NCBI GenBank assembly: GCA_003448875.1
Contig: DLXG01000318.1
Span: forward strand, 1 to 13,225
Direction of reading: 5' to 3'
DNA: 13,225 bases
From: Anaerolineaceae bacterium
GTDB lineage: Bacteria; Chloroflexota; Anaerolineae; Anaerolineales; Anaerolineaceae
The notes under the pieces were generated by a model. It ran no database searches and was not told the origin of the DNA. It was given only the letters and a program-made list of their open reading frames with translations. Each line of letters begins with the position of its first letter. Within the stretch, counting starts at the first letter, position 1. This document shows positions 5,869-13,225 of this stretch, piece after piece. The position numbers and the translations under genes are program-made.

Positions 5869-6987
5869 ATGAATCCCAAAGCCTATTGGGTCGGATTCAA
5901 TTACGTTAAGGGTATCGGCTCAGTCCGCTTAAATCGTCTGCTTCAGGCTTTCGGCGGCGACTTAAAGGCTGCTTGGGAAGCCCCTTACGAAAAATTAATC
6001 GCTGTCCGCCTGCATCCGCGATTGGTAGAGAATGTATTGAGAGTGCGTTCCCAAATTGATCTGGAGCGGATCTGGGAAAACATCGAACGCAAGGGAATTC
6101 AGGTGATTACCTGGGAAGAGGAAGCCTATCCTTCCCTGCTGCGCCAAATTGATCAGCCTCCGCCTGTGTTGTACATCAAAGGCGAGTATTTGCCCGAAGA
6201 TGAACTGGCTGTGGCCGTGGTGGGTACCCGGCGGGTGTCAGCCTACGGTAAACAGGTGGCAGAGGAACTGGCGGCGTTTCTGGCGCGCAATCAGGTTACG
6301 GTAGTCAGCGGATTGGCGCGCGGGACAGATGCGGTTGCCCATCAATCGGCTCTAAGAGAAGGGGGAAGAACTCTGGCAGTATTAGGTTGTGGTGTAGATC
6401 TGATCTATCCCCCTGAACATGTCAAATTAGCCGAAGAGATTACCGCCAACGGTGCACTCATCAGCGATTATCCGCCGGGCACACCCCCGGAAAGCAACAA
6501 CTTCCCACCCCGTAACCGAATTATCTCCGGTTTATCGCTGGCCACAATTGTGATCGAAGCCGGTGAAACAAGCGGGGCGCTCATAACAGCTTCGTTTGCA
6601 GCGGATCAGGGGCGTGAAGTCTTAGCGGTACCCGGCAATATCCATTCGCCTAACTCGAAAGGTGTCAACCGGCTGATTCAAAGCGGTGCCCGTCCGTTGC
6701 TCAATCCTGCGGATGTTTTGGAAGCGTTAAACATTCAGCAGATAAATACTCGTAGGATTGCCAGAAAAGTATTGCCTTCTGATGAAACAGAGGCTAAACT
6801 ATTGCAAGTTATGGGTAATGATAACCTTACAGCGGATGAAATCAGTTTCCTCTCGGGTCTGCCCATTGACAAAGTATCGGCTTGCCTCATTATGATGGAG
6901 TTAAAAGGTCTGGTAAAAAATAATGGTGGAACGAATTACCGGGCCATCCGGGAAGAAGCGGAGTATTACGGGAAGAAAGATGAATAA
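5869..6987 (+). CDS. dprA: DNA-processing protein DprA
   Basis: DprA (Smf) loads RecA on incoming single-stranded DNA during natural transformation, and it is also widespread in bacteria not known to be competent. The 372-residue protein has the full set: an N-terminal helix-hairpin-helix/SAM-like region (1-65, with VKGIGSVRLNRLL), the Rossmann domain with VVGTRR (117-122), SGLARGTD (147-154), GCGVDLIYPPEH (173-184), FPPRNRIISGLS (212-223), EAGETSGALITA (230-241), AVPGN (253-257) and GVNRLIQSGA (265-274), and a C-terminal winged helix (about 304-360). GGAG lies 8 nt before ATG 5869. It begins 15 nt after rimM and overlaps the next gene by 8 nt, so it is inside the operon. dprA close to topA is a common bacterial pairing; here one gene lies between them. 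Confidence 0.98.
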   Translation: MNPKAYWVGFNYVKGIGSVRLNRLLQAFGGDLKAAWEAPYEKLIAVRLHPRLVENVLRVRSQIDLERIWENIERKGIQVITWEEEAYPSLLRQIDQPPPVLYIKGEYLPEDELAVAVVGTRRVSAYGKQVAEELAAFLARNQVTVVSGLARGTDAVAHQSALREGGRTLAVLGCGVDLIYPPEHVKLAEEITANGALISDYPPGTPPESNNFPPRNRIISGLSLATIVIEAGETSGALITASFAADQGREVLAVPGNIHSPNSKGVNRLIQSGARPLLNPADVLEALNIQQINTRRIARKVLPSDETEAKLLQVMGNDNLTADEISFLSGLPIDKVSACLIMMELKGLVKNNGGTNYRAIREEAEYYGKKDE

Positions 6988-8065
6988 ATCCTTTTATGCA
7001 GTGATCATGGCAGGTGGAGGGGGGACACGTTTGTGGCCGCTTTCACGCTCGGCCCGCCCAAAACAAATGCTCAGATTGGGTTCTGATCGTACCCTCTTTC
7101 AACAGGCGGTTGACCGATTGTATGGCTTGATACCACCAGAGCGAATACTGGTGGTCACCGGTCAGGAAATGGCAGCCGATCTACAAAAGGATTGCCCGGA
7201 GATTCCGTCCGAAAATTACCTGATCGAACCTGCTCCCAAAGGAACTGCGGCAGTGGTAGGATTGGCGGCTGCGTATTTGTATTCAAGAGATGCTCAAGCC
7301 GTCATGGCGATTCTAACGGCGGATCATATCATACAAGATGTGGCTTACTTTCAACAAATTTTACAGGTGGCTGATGAAGCAGCCCGGCTGGGTTATCTTG
7401 TAACCCTGGGAATCCACCCTTCGCATCCCTCAACCGCGTATGGTTATATTCAGCGGGGTCAAGCGGTAGCAGAAATCAACCAGCAGCGAGTGTATCAGGT
7501 GTTGCGGTTCAAAGAAAAACCAGATGAGGAAACAGCCCGAAAGATGTTAGAAAGCGGGGATCATGATTGGAATTCGGGCATGTTTTTCTGGCAGGTTGAC
7601 CATATTCGGCGGGAAATTGAACTACAGTTACCTGAATTGTATAAAGTCATGCTGCAAATTGAGAAGTGCGGTTTTGAGCGGAAGCAAGATTGGCTGCCCC
7701 TATGGCAGGATTTGAAACCAGAAACCATTGACTACGGGATTATGGAACATGCCCGCAAAGTGGTGGTTATCCCAGCCGCGGGATTGGGATGGAACGATGT
7801 AGGCAGTTGGGATTCACTGTTCGAAGTATTGGAAAGTGATGGTGATGGTAATATTCACCTGACTTCTCAATGGCTGGCTCTTGATTCACAAAAAACGCTG
7901 GTACTTTGTGAAGACGAGCAGCGCTTGATTGCAACAATTGGGATTGAAAATTTGATCATTGTTGACAGCGGGGATGTTCTTTTGGTTTGTCATAAGGACA
8001 AGGCTCAAAAGGTTCGAGAAATTGTCCAGATATTGAAAAAGAGTGGACGAGAAAACTACCTGTAA
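6980..8065 (+). CDS. manC: Mannose-1-phosphate guanylyltransferase (GDP-mannose pyrophosphorylase)
   Basis: The enzyme makes GDP-mannose from mannose 1-phosphate and GTP, a precursor for surface polysaccharides, glycolipids and mannose-derived compatible solutes. The 361-residue protein carries the nucleotidyltransferase signature AGGGGTRLWPLSR (11-23) with the PK motif (K29), EPAPKGTA (83-90), the metal-binding TADH (113-116), FKEKPD (178-183), WNSGMFFW (197-204), TIDYGIMEHA (249-258) and GWNDVGSW (270-277). It is the short, single-function form, without the C-terminal phosphomannose isomerase domain of proteobacterial AlgA/ManC. ATG 6980 is chosen: it gives the normal N-terminus and has GGGAAG just upstream. 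A frame reaching back to 6923 lies within dprA. The 8-nt overlap with dprA implies coupling. The symbol is by function, since sequence alone does not exclude a related sugar nucleotidyltransferase. Confidence 0.93.
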   Translation: MNKSFYAVIMAGGGGTRLWPLSRSARPKQMLRLGSDRTLFQQAVDRLYGLIPPERILVVTGQEMAADLQKDCPEIPSENYLIEPAPKGTAAVVGLAAAYLYSRDAQAVMAILTADHIIQDVAYFQQILQVADEAARLGYLVTLGIHPSHPSTAYGYIQRGQAVAEINQQRVYQVLRFKEKPDEETARKMLESGDHDWNSGMFFWQVDHIRREIELQLPELYKVMLQIEKCGFERKQDWLPLWQDLKPETIDYGIMEHARKVVVIPAAGLGWNDVGSWDSLFEVLESDGDGNIHLTSQWLALDSQKTLVLCEDEQRLIATIGIENLIIVDSGDVLLVCHKDKAQKVREIVQILKKSGRENYL

Positions 8066-8078
8066 AGGGAGGTCAACA

Positions 8079-10454
8079 TTGGAAGCCTACTGTGTAAAGT
8101 GTAAAGAAAAACGGGAGATTGCTTCCCCTCGGGCAGAATACAATGCTGCCGGCAGCCCGGTTACACGGGGGGTCTGCCCGGTGTGTGGTACACAATTGTT
8201 TAGGATAGGAAGAACGGCGGATCATGCAAATTTACCTGCTCCAGAAAGAAAGGAGCGGCCGGCCGATCAATTAATCAATGCTGCTCAATCGAAAAGACAA
8301 CGCAGAATTAAAAAAGATAACGGTACTGAGGAGCGGAGCGGTAAACTGGTGATTGTTGAGTCGCCGGCAAAAGCCCGAACGGTTGGCCGCTTTTTGGGAA
8401 AAGGTTACACCGTTAAGGCCTCAGTTGGTCATATCCGTGATTTGCTGCGTTCGGAACTCTCGGTGGATGTGGATAACAATTTTAAGCCCAAATACCGTGT
8501 CCCAAACGAAAAACGGGCGGTGGTGAAAGAATTAAAAGAATTGGTAAAAAAGGCGGAAGAGATTTATCTGGCAACCGACCCCGACCGGGAGGGTGAAGCG
8601 ATTGCCTGGCATTTGCTGGAAGCGGCCGAGATTCCAGAGAACCTCTCCCGGCGGGTGGTTTTTCATGAAATTACTCAACCGGCTATTGAGGAAGCCTTCT
8701 CTCACCCTCGTAGCATTAACATGAATCTGGTCAATGCTCAACAAGGCCGTCGGATTTTAGACAGGCTGGTGGGATATAACCTCAGTCCTTTATTATGGGA
8801 AAAAGTACGCAGCCGTCTGTCAGCAGGACGGGTGCAATCGGTAGCCCTGCGATTGATTGTGGAACGGGAACGTGAAATTGAAGCCTTTGTACCAGTAGAG
8901 TATTGGACGATCGCAGCCGAGCTGAAACCGCAAGGCGGCCGGCAGTCATACATTGCCAAACTGGTCAAAGTTAACGACCAGGAACCTCAACTGCCCGATC
9001 AGGCAACAGTTCAAAGTCTGCTGGAGGACATGGAGCCGGCAGTCTACCGGATTGTGCGAATAAAGCGCGGTGAACGACGGCGAAAACCGGCAGCTCCTTT
9101 CATCACCAGCACCTTGCAGCAAGAGGCTTCGCGCAAATTGGGGTACACCGCCCGCCGGACAATGATGATTGCCCAGCAACTTTATGAAGGATTGGATGTT
9201 GGGGAGGGCGGTTCGACCGGTTTAATCACCTACATGCGTACCGATTCGACCAATATTTCCGAGCTTGCTCAAAAAGAAGCACGCGATTACATATTGGGTA
9301 CGTATGGAAAGGACTATCTTCCTGAAGTGCCGCCTCAGTATAAAACTCGTGCCGTGGGGGCACAGGAAGCCCACGAGGCAATTCGTCCAACTTCGGTGAT
9401 GAGGCTGCCGGAGAAAGTGAAACCCTACCTGAGCCCTGAGCAATACAAGTTATACATGCTGATCTGGCAGCGTTTTATTGCTTCCCAAATGGAAGCGGCG
9501 GTAATGGACACGGTTTCTGTTGAAGTTGAGGGGAAAGGCCGACTGAACCTCTATTTGCTGAGGGCTACGGGTTCGACCCTGAAATTCCCCGGTTTCCTGG
9601 CGGTCTATGAGGAATCGCGTGAGGAAGACCAAAAGAACGAAGATGAGGACAACGTCCGCATTCCGCCCGGTTTGGAAGAAGGTCAATTGCAGGAATTGCT
9701 GCGCCTGATGCCGGAGCAGCACTTTACTCAACCGCCACCGCGATATTCTGAAGCCACACTGGTACAGACCTTGGAGGAATATGGTATCGGGCGTCCTTCT
9801 ACCTACGCTCCGATTCTTTCTACCATCGTCGAGCGAGGTTATGTGGTGCGCGAAAACAAGAAATTGATTCCTACTGAAACCGGGGTGCTGGTGAATGATT
9901 TGCTGGTGCAGCACTTTCCGGATATTGTGGACGTAGGATTTACGGCCAAAATGGAAAGCGACCTTGATCAGGTTGCTTCTGGCAGCCGGGAATGGGTGGA
10001 TGTGATTCGTTCATTTTACGAAAATTTTGAGCCAAGTGTGAAAAAGGCTCAGGAATCCATGCCGGTAACCAAAACCGTGGAAAAGATCGGTCGCTCCTGT
10101 CCACAATGCGGGCATGATTTGATCATTCGCTGGGGTAGATACGGCAAGTTCATCTCTTGTAGCAACTTCCCGGAATGCCGTTATACTGAGCCGTGGCTGG
10201 AAAAAATCGGAGTTTCCTGTCCTGAATGTGGCGGTGATTTGATTGAGCGAAAGACCCGTAAGGGCAGAATATTCTATGGATGTTCACGATACCCGACGTG
10301 CCAGTTTACAACCTGGAAACGGCCGGTGGCGACCCCTTGCCCGAATTGCGGTGGGTTGCTGGTCATTTCCAACAAACGTGAATTACAGTGCCTCAAATGT
10401 GAGGAAAGTTTCTTGCAGGAAGTGATCGGTGTCACTTCGCCGGAATCGGCATGA
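8079..10454 (+). CDS. topA: DNA topoisomerase I with an extra N-terminal zinc ribbon
   Basis: This type IA topoisomerase relaxes negative supercoils. The 791-residue protein begins with a four-cysteine ribbon (C5, C8, C33, C36; YCVKCKEKRE ... GVCPVCGT) resembling DUF5679, then a basic linker (about 60-86). The Toprim domain follows, with the general acid E94 in VIVESPAKA and the metal ligands D167, D169 and E171 in ATDPDREGEAIAWH. The catalytic tyrosine is Y385 in GLITYMRTDS. Three C-terminal zinc fingers start at C674, C714 and C754 (the last ends at C771/C774). The TTG start at 8079 is set by GGGAGG at 8067-8072, 6 nt upstream; a frame opening at 8043 lies inside manC. Length and motifs are intact. 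It is the last gene of the operon, 13 nt after manC. Confidence 0.96.
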   Translation: MEAYCVKCKEKREIASPRAEYNAAGSPVTRGVCPVCGTQLFRIGRTADHANLPAPERKERPADQLINAAQSKRQRRIKKDNGTEERSGKLVIVESPAKARTVGRFLGKGYTVKASVGHIRDLLRSELSVDVDNNFKPKYRVPNEKRAVVKELKELVKKAEEIYLATDPDREGEAIAWHLLEAAEIPENLSRRVVFHEITQPAIEEAFSHPRSINMNLVNAQQGRRILDRLVGYNLSPLLWEKVRSRLSAGRVQSVALRLIVEREREIEAFVPVEYWTIAAELKPQGGRQSYIAKLVKVNDQEPQLPDQATVQSLLEDMEPAVYRIVRIKRGERRRKPAAPFITSTLQQEASRKLGYTARRTMMIAQQLYEGLDVGEGGSTGLITYMRTDSTNISELAQKEARDYILGTYGKDYLPEVPPQYKTRAVGAQEAHEAIRPTSVMRLPEKVKPYLSPEQYKLYMLIWQRFIASQMEAAVMDTVSVEVEGKGRLNLYLLRATGSTLKFPGFLAVYEESREEDQKNEDEDNVRIPPGLEEGQLQELLRLMPEQHFTQPPPRYSEATLVQTLEEYGIGRPSTYAPILSTIVERGYVVRENKKLIPTETGVLVNDLLVQHFPDIVDVGFTAKMESDLDQVASGSREWVDVIRSFYENFEPSVKKAQESMPVTKTVEKIGRSCPQCGHDLIIRWGRYGKFISCSNFPECRYTEPWLEKIGVSCPECGGDLIERKTRKGRIFYGCSRYPTCQFTTWKRPVATPCPNCGGLLVISNKRELQCLKCEESFLQEVIGVTSPESA

Positions 10455-10493
10455 TAATTGCAACTCACCATGTCAGTTTGGAAATTCATGCCG
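10447..10493 (+). repeat. 8-bp inverted repeat spanning the topA stop
   Basis: CGGCATGA (10447-10454, ending in the topA TGA) pairs with TCATGCCG (10486-10493) across a 31-nt loop. No T-tract follows, so it is not a clear intrinsic terminator, though no other candidate for the end of the topA operon is visible before the next promoter at 10503. Confidence 0.3.
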
Positions 10494-10502
10494 TTATCGC
10501 AG

Positions 10503-10531
10503 TTGCGCCAATTTAAACCTTGTTCTACAAT
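10503..10531 (+). promoter_or_regulatory. Promoter of the two-membrane-segment protein gene
   Basis: TTGCGC (10503-10508), a 17-nt spacer and TACAAT (10526-10531) fit a sigma70-type promoter. The predicted start near 10538 gives a 58-nt leader containing GAGGAG at 10582-10587. This suggests the gene is transcribed separately from topA. Confidence 0.6.
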
Positions 10532-10595
10532 AAATTCAATGATCAGGTGAAAACTGCACGGCAGAGATTATCACAGCCAGTGAGGAGCAAAAACC

Positions 10596-11594
10596 ATGGA
10601 TAAAATTCGGGAACAATTACGCAATCCGCTCATCTCCGCAATTGCAGGCTTTGTGATCGGTCTAATCATCGGTCTGCCTGTGCTGGGATGGGGGCTCTGG
10701 CCGGTTAAATGGATCAATGCGGATCCCAGTCAGCTGCGTGATGACTACAAGCAGGAATACCTGTGTCTGGTCATTGATTCGTATGCCAGAAAAGGGGACA
10801 CTGCGATTGCCATGCAGCGCTTCGAAGCGTTGGGCGAAGCGGGTAATACCCTGCTTGATGCGCTTAAACCCGGCACCTGTAATTTAAGCGAAGGGGATAT
10901 TAATTCCTTCCGGGCGTTGGTAATGGGGCCGACTGTGCCTTTGCCTGGTGAGACTGCCGTGCCAACACAGCCGCCCGCGGCGGCTGGCGGCTCGCGCTTG
11001 GGGCTGGTGATTCTGTTGTGTGTGGTAACTTTGGCGGTTGGGGCAGGGCTGGTGTATTTGCTGGTACTTCGCAAACGACCGGTAAAAACTGAAAGCCCGG
11101 CAGGTGTTGCCCAGGATCTAAACCGCCAGGCAGAACGCACCGATTACAGCGCTGAAGGCCAGGAAGCACCGATCAATCAATTTATGACCACCTACATCAT
11201 GGGCGATGATTTATATGATGACTCGTTTAGCATCGACTCGCCGACCGGTGAATTTCTGGGTGAATGTGGTGTGGGGATTTCCGAAACGATTGGCGTAGGA
11301 GATCCCAAAAAAGTAACCGCCTTTGAAGTGTGGTTGTTTGATAAAAATGATATTCAAACAGTCACCAAAGTGCTGATGTCGCCGCATGCCTTCAATGATC
11401 CCGCAATCCGCCAGCGATTGGAGTCAAAGGGTGAACCCATTGAGGTTGCCAAAGAAAAACGAGTATTGCTTGAGACGGCTACGCTGCAATTGGAAGCCAG
11501 AGTGGTGGATGTCAGCCTGGGCGGGGGTGCTTTACCCGAGAACAGTTACTTTGAACGGTTGACGCTTGAACTGGCTGTCTGGCCAAAATCCTGA
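10596..11594 (+). CDS. Membrane protein of unknown function with two transmembrane segments (332 aa)
   Basis: I do not recognise the family. Residues 13-36 form a hydrophobic, glycine-rich segment, and 135-158 a second, ended by RKRP. The positive-inside rule puts both termini in the cytoplasm. The external loop (37-133) has a helical part with two cysteines (C57, C95) that could form a disulfide, then a Pro/Thr/Ala linker (112-131). The cytoplasmic part has a polar linker (160-194) and a compact beta-rich domain from about 195 to 330, with repeated acidic clusters (MGDDLYDDSFSID), FEVWLFDKNDIQTVTKVL and a terminal RLTLELAVW strand. GAGGAG lies 8 nt before ATG 10596. It has its own promoter and is followed by a strong terminator, so it appears monocistronic. 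A sensor or scaffold role is possible but unproven. Confidence 0.88.
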   Translation: MDKIREQLRNPLISAIAGFVIGLIIGLPVLGWGLWPVKWINADPSQLRDDYKQEYLCLVIDSYARKGDTAIAMQRFEALGEAGNTLLDALKPGTCNLSEGDINSFRALVMGPTVPLPGETAVPTQPPAAAGGSRLGLVILLCVVTLAVGAGLVYLLVLRKRPVKTESPAGVAQDLNRQAERTDYSAEGQEAPINQFMTTYIMGDDLYDDSFSIDSPTGEFLGECGVGISETIGVGDPKKVTAFEVWLFDKNDIQTVTKVLMSPHAFNDPAIRQRLESKGEPIEVAKEKRVLLETATLQLEARVVDVSLGGGALPENSYFERLTLELAVWPKS

Positions 11595-11615
11595 GTGAGA
11601 TTGCCTGAAAAACAT

Positions 11616-11647
11616 AAAAGGGCTGCTTTGTGCAGGCAGCCCTTTTT
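11616..11647. terminator. Bidirectional intrinsic terminator
   Basis: AAAAGGGCTGC (11616-11626) and GCAGCCCTTTT (11636-11646) form an 11-bp stem with a 9-nt loop, flanked by A and T runs so that it has a T-tract in both directions. It lies between the convergent membrane-protein gene and greA and probably ends both transcripts. Confidence 0.92.
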
Positions 11648-11671
11648 GGTTATTTCTTTGCCATGTCTTTT

Positions 11672-11687
11672 ATTCGATCATTCGATC
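11672..11687. repeat. Tandem 8-bp direct repeat at the greA stop
   Basis: ATTCGATC occurs twice without a gap (11672-11679 and 11680-11687), spanning the last codons and stop of greA. It may be a simple duplication. No function is apparent. Confidence 0.4.
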
Positions 11688-12145
11688 TTCAAAATTTTTA
11701 AGCGAATTTCTCCGTTCGGAGTATCAACAATTACCACATCACCCACTTTATGGCCGATGAGTGCCTTGCCAATTGGAGATTCGTGTGAAATTCTGCCGTT
11801 ACTGGGGTCAGCCTCTTTGGGGCCAACCAGATGATAGCGTTCGGGTTCAAACCCATCTTCTTGAATGGTAACATAGTCACCAATGCCGATTTCATTCAGG
11901 TTCTTTTCCACATGATCAATGATGATAACATTGGAAAGCAACTGTTCTAACTCGCGAATGCGGCCCTCGAGGAAGCCCTGCTCCTCCTTAGCAGCAGAGT
12001 AATCGGCGTTCTCTGATAGATCGCCCTGTTCAATTGCAGCACGTAAGCGCTTGGCAAGCTGCTCGCGGGCCGGCCCTTTGAGGTATTCAAGTTCTTGTTT
12101 GAGTCGATCCAGACCCTCCTGGGTCAAGTATGATGCTTCTGCCAT
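11678..12145 (-). CDS. greA: Transcription elongation factor GreA
   Basis: GreA enters the secondary channel of backtracked RNA polymerase and stimulates cleavage of the transcript 3' end. The 155-residue protein has the N-terminal coiled coil (about 8-75) with the acidic tip GDLSENADYSAAKEEQ (D42 and E45 correspond to the catalytic pair of E. coli GreA), and the C-terminal FKBP-like domain ending in ISHESPIGKALIGHKVGD. The start is ATG 12145, with AGGAG 9 nt upstream. An ATG at 12151 is only 3 nt from it, and a longer frame to 12190 would start upstream of the predicted transcription start. It has its own promoter, follows dgt by 89 nt, and ends at a bidirectional terminator. Confidence 0.97.
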   Translation of the reverse strand: MAEASYLTQEGLDRLKQELEYLKGPAREQLAKRLRAAIEQGDLSENADYSAAKEEQGFLEGRIRELEQLLSNVIIIDHVEKNLNEIGIGDYVTIQEDGFEPERYHLVGPKEADPSNGRISHESPIGKALIGHKVGDVVIVDTPNGEIRLKILKIE

Positions 12146-12180
12146 TGCCATAATCTCCTGCACAGTCCTTAACGATGGTA

Positions 12181-12209
12181 ATGATACCACGATTTTCAGA
12201 GGTATTCAA
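12181..12209 (-). promoter_or_regulatory. Sigma70-type promoter of greA
   Basis: On the minus strand TTGAAT (12209-12204), a 17-nt spacer and TATCAT (12186-12181) make a good promoter. Transcription would start near 12174, with a leader of about 28 nt before ATG 12145. It sits in the 89-nt gap after dgt. Confidence 0.75.
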
Positions 12210-12234
12210 ACCATGATGACCGATTTGGAGTTCT

Positions 12235-13225
12235 TCAAGGTAGGGTTTCAGCATTAAAGAGCTTGCGGTATTCTTCGGTTGCGTAACGGTCGGTCATACC
12301 GGCGATGTAATCGCAAACGGTGCGATGTAAGCCGAATTTTTCGACCCGCTGTTGGACATGGTGGGGCAAAATAGTCGGCTCTGAACAGTAGGCATTGAAC
12401 AGCTCACTGATCAGACGCTCTGCCTTAACGGCCATACGGACAACCCGGTAATGACGGTAAAGGTTTTTATAGAGAAAGTCCTTCAACTGGCGATTGCGAC
12501 GGTGGAAGGTTTCACTAAAAGTAACCACGTTATAATCCAGCCTTTGCAGGTCTTCAACGGATTGGACACCGCTTTCTTTCAAATTACGGCTGGTTGTTTC
12601 AACAATGTCATCCACTTCTTTGCCAATCAGACGGCGGATGATGCGGTGGCGGGTCAGGTCGTCCAGACCGTCACCCTGCCAGCCGATAGAGGATTTCATC
12701 ACTTGCCAGATTTCAATTTCTTCCAGCATCTCCTGAGTAATCATCCCGGAACGTAAGCCGTCATCCAGATCATGGGCGGTATAGGCCAGTTCGTCAGCTA
12801 CGTTGGCAATTTGAGCCTCGATATGACCACGCAAATCAGGGTTAAAATCACGCGCATCGGTTTTATCGTACTCAGTCTCGTGCTTTACAATCCCTTCCAG
12901 TACTTCCCACGAGAGATTAAGACCGGGAAAATCGGGATAACGCTGCTCCAATTCAGTAACGATCCGCAGGGATTGTTTGTTGTGTTCAAATCCGCCGTGG
13001 TCTTGCATCAAGCGGGCCAGCGCGATTTCACCCGAATGTCCAAATGGCGGATGACCCAGATCATGAGCCAGACAAATGCTTTCGGTCAGGTCTTCGTTAG
13101 CGCCCAATGCCCGCGCTAAGGTTCTGCCAATTTGAGCGACTTCAAGCGTATGGGTCAGGCGAGTTCGATAATAATCGCCCTCATAGTTGATGAACACCTG
13201 TGTTTTATATTCCAGGCGCCGGAAG
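12235..13225 (-). CDS. dgt: Deoxyguanosinetriphosphate triphosphohydrolase-like protein (5' end cut by the right edge)
   Basis: dGTPase-family HD enzymes split dNTPs into deoxynucleoside and triphosphate and help balance dNTP pools. About 330 residues are visible; the frame stays open to the edge, reading FRRLEYKTQVFINYEGDYYR, which is the canonical early part of the family, so only some 20-40 residues should be missing. The metal-binding residues are seen as RLTHTLEV, AHDLGHPPFGHSGE (HD pair at 13065-13060) and the later AHDLDDGL, in a helical NVADELAYTAHD context. An apparent GTG start at 13197 is not real, since the conserved sequence continues upstream of it. The C-terminal half is helical and intact to the TGA at 12237-12235. 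No hairpin follows, so some read-through into greA is possible. Confidence 0.95.
   Translation of the reverse strand, partial: FRRLEYKTQVFINYEGDYYRTRLTHTLEVAQIGRTLARALGANEDLTESICLAHDLGHPPFGHSGEIALARLMQDHGGFEHNKQSLRIVTELEQRYPDFPGLNLSWEVLEGIVKHETEYDKTDARDFNPDLRGHIEAQIANVADELAYTAHDLDDGLRSGMITQEMLEEIEIWQVMKSSIGWQGDGLDDLTRHRIIRRLIGKEVDDIVETTSRNLKESGVQSVEDLQRLDYNVVTFSETFHRRNRQLKDFLYKNLYRHYRVVRMAVKAERLISELFNAYCSEPTILPHHVQQRVEKFGLHRTVCDYIAGMTDRYATEEYRKLFNAETLP

Noticed and set aside
9450..9914. 154-codon open frame on the minus strand inside topA
   Set aside because: It is antisense to conserved topoisomerase sequence, with no ribosome site and an implausible composition.
11595..11834. 79-codon open frame after the membrane-protein gene
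   Set aside because: It reads straight through the bidirectional terminator and into the antisense of greA.
1..13225. CRISPR array, tRNA, rRNA, transposon, phage or toxin-antitoxin pair
   Set aside because: No regularly spaced repeats, cloverleaf or rRNA-like stretches, transposase or integrase motifs, or small paired genes of those kinds were seen on either strand.

Overview
The window looks like ordinary chromosome from a member of the Chloroflexota, most likely Anaerolineae. I infer this from gene content and style, not from a marker search. The pointers are a topoisomerase I with an extra N-terminal four-cysteine zinc ribbon of the DUF5679 type, a DUF1015 protein and a DegV protein in one cluster, clear sigma70-type promoters (TTGACC-17-TAGAAT, TTGAAT-17-TATCAT), Shine-Dalgarno sites, and mid-range GC. 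I see no rRNA, tRNA, CRISPR array, insertion sequence, phage gene or integrase. No stretch over 300 bases lacks a gene.

Layout. (1) Positions 1-3034, minus strand, read right to left: degV (fatty-acid-binding protein), a hairpin with a T-tract, a DUF1015 protein, a small unknown protein whose ATG touches the DUF1015 stop codon, and the N-terminal 109 residues of an ABC exporter that runs off the left edge. (2) 3035-3223 is a divergent control region: a degV promoter with two 7-bp direct repeats around its -35 position, and a near-consensus promoter for ffh. (3) 3224-10454, plus strand: ffh, a long hairpin, then rpsP, khpA, rimM, dprA, manC-type mannose-1-phosphate guanylyltransferase and topA. 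From rpsP to topA the genes are tightly packed (gaps of 47 nt or less, or overlaps). (4) 10455-11594: a promoter and a two-membrane-segment protein of unknown function. (5) 11616-11647: a strong bidirectional terminator. (6) 11678-13225, minus strand: greA with its own promoter, preceded by dgt (dGTPase), which is cut at its 5' end by the right edge.

How the genes fit together. The central cluster joins protein targeting (Ffh), ribosome assembly (S16, RimM, KhpA), DNA uptake and recombination (DprA) and DNA topology (TopA). Its order matches a shortened version of the Bacillus-type run ffh-rpsP-khpA-rimM-trmD-rplS-...-dprA-topA, with trmD to rplS and the intervening genes absent and a sugar-nucleotide gene inserted before topA. 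Several automatically long reading frames are corrected here, because their first ATG or GTG lies inside a promoter, a terminator hairpin or a preceding gene (ffh, greA, DUF1015, manC, topA).

I found no convincing new multi-gene system. The items most worth checking are a terminator-like hairpin inside the start of rimM, the zinc-ribbon fusion on TopA, the condensed gene order, the control sites around degV and DUF1015, and two unassigned proteins.
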